DNA of 64,000 nt from Flagellimonas lutaonensis (lineage in GTDB: Bacteria > Bacteroidota > Bacteroidia > Flavobacteriales > Flavobacteriaceae), in contig NZ_CP011071.1 of NCBI RefSeq assembly GCF_000963865.1, positions 1,616,501 to 1,680,500 of the forward strand, given 5' to 3'. A model generated the notes under the pieces. The model was not told the DNA's origin, did not search any database, and worked only from the letters and a program-made list of their open reading frames with translations. How positions within the stretch are numbered: position 1 is the first letter of the stretch; each line of letters begins with the position of its first letter. A program made the translations under genes and the position numbers. Positions 61,070-64,000 of the stretch are shown here, in pieces.

Positions 61070-64000
61070 ATGCAGCCGTCTTCAGTGCTTGTTTTTCTTC
61101 GGTCTGTTTTTTCCACTTGCTTCGTAACCAGAGTTTTAATCGATATGAAATATTGAACAGTACCGGAACGATGATCAAGGTCAGGAAGGTGGCCACGATC
61201 AATCCGAAGATGACCGTCCATGCCAACGGTCCCCAAAAGATGACGTTGTCGCCACCGATATAGATTTGTGGGTCAAATTTTGAGAACAGCGAAACAAAGT
61301 TGATGTTCAGCCCTATGGCCAACGGGATCAATCCCAATACCGTGGTAATGGCCGTAAGTATTACAGGTCTCAATCGTGCCTTGCCCCCACGAATGATGGC
61401 CTCTGTTACCTGCTCACGGCTCAAGAGTTGATCGTCGGGTATGCCCAGTTCAACCTTTTTGCGATCAATCAAAATTTGGGTATAGTCCAGCAAGACCACG
61501 CCATTGTTCACCACAATTCCGGCCAACGCGATAATCCCCATCATGGTCATCATGATCACAAAGGGCCAGCCTGTGATGATCAGGCCTCCAAAAACCCCGA
61601 TAAAGCTCAAAAAGATGGCGGTCATTATGATGGCTGGTTTTGAAACGCCCCCGAACTGGAAAATCAATATAAGCATGATCAATCCCAATCCTGAGAAAAA
61701 GGCTCCCATCAAAAACTGCATTTGCTTGTTCTGTTCCTCGATTTGCCCGGTATAATCTATTTTGACACCCGATGGCAAGCCCTTAAATTCTTCCATTTCT
61801 TTTTGGATCTCGGCCACAATGGCCCCTGCATCGGTAAAACCAGGTTTCAAGGCAGAATATACCGTGACCACCCTTCTGGTATCTCTGTGTTTGATGGCAC
61901 TGAACGACGAGGTGTTACGCTGGTCGGCCACCGCAGAAATGGGGATTTCCTTTATTTGGCCTGTGGCCTGGTCCCTAAAAATGATGTTCTGGTTGAACAA
62001 TATACTTTTGTTGTAGCGCAAATCTTGATTGAACCGTACATTGATATCATAGTCTTCGCCATCCTTTTTGTAGACCCCGGCTTTATCGCCAAAAATCGAA
62101 CGTCGCAATTGCTGCCCAACCTGCCCAACTGAAACACCGAGTTCACCGGCCTTTTGGCGGTCAACGATGACCTGCATACCCGGCTTGCTTTTGTTTACGT
62201 CTATTTTCAGCTCTTCAATGCCAGCGATGTTCTTGCTGTTGATGAAATCTCTCATCCGCTCTGCGGTACTGATTAACGTATCGTAGTTGTTCCCTTCTAT
62301 TTCAATGTTTATCGGGTAGCCTGCCGGAGGCCCCACAGCATCTTTTTCCACAGAAATGACCACACCGGGGTACACCCCTTGCAGGGTATCTTGTATTCGC
62401 TGTCGCAGTTCTTCTGTATCGAGCCCATTTCTATATTTGAACTCACGCATAGAAAGGGTGATTTTTCCGCGATGGGGCATCTCTGCGGCCGAGCCTCCCT
62501 CGGTAAAGGGGTTTTCAGCTCCCTTGCCCACTTGCGAAACACTCGATTCTACCAAGAAATTGTGGCCACCATCGGTATAACGGTCGCTATCGGCAACAGC
62601 ATATACCCTTTCTTCAATGGATTTGGTGATTTCGTTTGTCTTTTTGATGTCGGTTCCCTGAGGGTATTCTATATAGACATAAATTTCATTGGGTGTGTTG
62701 TCGGGAAAGAATTCCACTTTGGTACGTTGGCTTGCCAACGACATTCCGAAGCCAACAAAGGCAATGATCAATAGCAGGGCGGTCAACCCGAAGAACCAAT
62801 AGACATTTTTACCGCGAAGGGCAAATTTAAGCTGCCGTTCGTAAAAGTTCTCGAACTTGACCAAAATGGTCTTTTGAAAGCGCAAGGCCCATTTCTTCAA
62901 AAAATATTTATAGATCCAGAAAAGTCCGGCCACCACGATCATCAAGGTGCCCAGACCACGAACAGGGCCACCAAATGCGAAGATAAAGAGACCAAAACCA
63001 CCCAAGATTATGCTGAGTCGGATCAGTTGTTTTTTGGTAAGTTCCTTTTCGCCTATTTCCATAAACTGCGATACCAACATGGAATTCATGAAGATGGCCA
63101 CGAACAGTGAAGAACCCAATACCACTGAAAGGGTGATGGGGAAAAAGATCATAAACTCACCCATAATACCGGGCCACATGCCCAAGGGCACAAAAGCGGC
63201 CACCGTTGTTGCGGTAGAGATGATGATAGGAAAGGCAATCTCACCGATCCCCTTTTTCGTGGCCTCAATACGGGACATGCCCTCTTGTTCCATCAAGCGA
63301 TACACATTTTCCACGACCACCACTCCGTTATCCACCAGCATTCCCAGCCCCATGATAAGTCCGAAGAGAATCATGGTGTTCATGGTAAAGCCCAAGGCTG
63401 ATAAAATCATGAACGACATGAACATTGACATGGGTATGGCAAAGCCCACGAAAAGGGCGTTTCTGAAGCCCAAAAAGAACATCAGTACCGTGACGACCAA
63501 GATAATACCGAAGATAATGTTGTTGACCAAATCATCGACCTGGTTCAGCGTACGGCTAGAGGAATCGTTGGCAATTGTTACCGTCAAGTCTTTCGGAAAA
63601 TAGTTTTCTTGCGATTCCTTGACGATTTCGCGTATTAAATCTGCCGCGATGATGGCATTCTTGCCCGAACGTTTTTTGATATCGAGCATCACTACACTCT
63701 TGCCATGTTCACGTGCATAGGTGGTCTTGTCTTCTTCTTTAAAAGAGACAGAGGCAATGTCTTTTAGGTAGACGGCCCCATTTTCGGATTTGACAACAAA
63801 ATCTTCCAGTTCTGAGGGGTCTTCTATCTCGCCCAAAATACGGATGGTTCTGCGTTGGCCACTGGTGATGAGATTACCGGCCGACATGGTCATGTTGCCA
63901 TTGCTGATGGTTTGTATGATATTGTCAAAGTTGACCTTGGCAGCCATCATCTTGTAAACATCAACGGCCACCTCTACCTCTTTTTCTTGGGCGCCCCGAA
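61068..64000 (-). CDS. RND-family efflux/HAE1-type transporter permease, partial at 5' end
   Basis: Inner-membrane RND permease of the AcrB/MdtB/HAE1 group; only the C-terminal ~975 residues are in the window. The frame is open to the right edge, and the first residues (about 260 into a typical RND protein) run on past 64000. Features are a periplasmic porter segment, GLGMLVDNGVVVVENV with the TM4 Asp proton relay, the second porter domain (GIEELKIDVNKSKPGMQVIVDRQ), and the final helices (GIIALAGIVVNNGVVLLDY, GGKARLRPVILTAITTVLGLIPLA). Substrate class unknown; the membrane-fusion partner would lie beyond the right edge. Confidence 0.93.
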   Translation of the reverse strand, partial: RGAQEKEVEVAVDVYKMMAAKVNFDNIIQTISNGNMTMSAGNLITSGQRRTIRILGEIEDPSELEDFVVKSENGAVYLKDIASVSFKEEDKTTYAREHGKSVVMLDIKKRSGKNAIIAADLIREIVKESQENYFPKDLTVTIANDSSSRTLNQVDDLVNNIIFGIILVVTVLMFFLGFRNALFVGFAIPMSMFMSFMILSALGFTMNTMILFGLIMGLGMLVDNGVVVVENVYRLMEQEGMSRIEATKKGIGEIAFPIIISTATTVAAFVPLGMWPGIMGEFMIFFPITLSVVLGSSLFVAIFMNSMLVSQFMEIGEKELTKKQLIRLSIILGGFGLFIFAFGGPVRGLGTLMIVVAGLFWIYKYFLKKWALRFQKTILVKFENFYERQLKFALRGKNVYWFFGLTALLLIIAFVGFGMSLASQRTKVEFFPDNTPNEIYVYIEYPQGTDIKKTNEITKSIEERVYAVADSDRYTDGGHNFLVESSVSQVGKGAENPFTEGGSAAEMPHRGKITLSMREFKYRNGLDTEELRQRIQDTLQGVYPGVVISVEKDAVGPPAGYPINIEIEGNNYDTLISTAERMRDFINSKNIAGIEELKIDVNKSKPGMQVIVDRQKAGELGVSVGQVGQQLRRSIFGDKAGVYKKDGEDYDINVRFNQDLRYNKSILFNQNIIFRDQATGQIKEIPISAVADQRNTSSFSAIKHRDTRRVVTVYSALKPGFTDAGAIVAEIQKEMEEFKGLPSGVKIDYTGQIEEQNKQMQFLMGAFFSGLGLIMLILIFQFGGVSKPAIIMTAIFLSFIGVFGGLIITGWPFVIMMTMMGIIALAGIVVNNGVVLLDYTQILIDRKKVELGIPDDQLLSREQVTEAIIRGGKARLRPVILTAITTVLGLIPLAIGLNINFVSLFSKFDPQIYIGGDNVIFWGPLAWTVIFGLIVATFLTLIIVPVLFNISYRLKLWLRSKWKKQTEEKQALKTAA

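Overview
The window reads as chromosomal DNA of a marine-type Flavobacteriaceae (Bacteroidota), close in style to Muricauda/Robiginitalea/Maribacter relatives. The evidence is gene content and order (dxs next to a DUF3078 gene, dgt and tadA; yicC-gmk-nadD; PA0069-type radical SAM), SusR-like hybrid two-component regulation, short leaders, and Bacteroidota promoter motifs (TAnnTTTG at -7; one perfect TTTG-N19-TAACTTTG). No rRNA, tRNA, CRISPR array, prophage or classical insertion sequence was recognised.

Layout. 1-14.9 kb: housekeeping and solitary genes (crotonase, radical SAM, PLP decarboxylase, Tat-type Gfo/Idh/MocA oxidoreductase, HD hydrolase, PlsC, bacilliredoxin, DjlA-like co-chaperone, dCMP deaminase, S41 protease, MarC, DUF3109). 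14.9-17.6 kb: a TPR histidine kinase with its LytTR regulator. 17.6-18.2 kb: a gene-poor stretch with two perfect 12-bp direct repeats and a 39-codon membrane ORF. 18.2-24.9 kb: a 1342-residue hybrid sensor followed not by SusC/SusD but by an island of small unrecognised exported proteins, one carrying LPGDQF hexapeptide repeats behind an in-frame stop. 25.2-29.1 kb: class I ribonucleotide reductase nrdB/nrdA, separated by a four-helix-bundle gene. 29.5-42.2 kb: a catabolic block with two GMC dehydrogenases (one with a gluconate-dehydrogenase-type small subunit), two sugar-phosphate isomerase/epimerase proteins, two MFS permeases, Gfo/Idh/MocA and two DUF1080 lipoproteins. This is the inventory expected for oxidation of glycosides to 3-keto forms and their cleavage. 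42.2-45.1 kb: SdpI, YicC, Gmk, NadD, with a broken DUF559 endonuclease cassette between gmk and nadD. 45.1-51.3 kb: GH130-like protein, a LolA-like protein, a PiT phosphate transporter and a phosphate-type porin. 51.4-60.4 kb: dgt, DUF3078, dxs, tadA, cold-shock protein, ClC channel, aspS. 60.6-64 kb: a YwqK-like secreted protein and the C-terminal part of an RND efflux permease that runs off the right edge.

Most notable: (i) two conserved gene pairs (nrdB-nrdA, gmk-nadD) are each split by a small orphan cassette bracketed by its own inverted repeat family: degenerate heptamers around the four-helix-bundle gene, G/C-rich hairpins around the DUF559 gene; (ii) two genes carry a single in-frame TAA; (iii) contiguous 11-bp direct repeats of a TAAC(A/T)TT core precede both phosphate genes, a candidate Bacteroidota Pho box; (iv) the ClC protein lacks the gating glutamate; (v) a 16-bp perfect palindrome with a central CG, typical of LacI-family operators, sits in a divergent promoter of the oxidised-sugar block.
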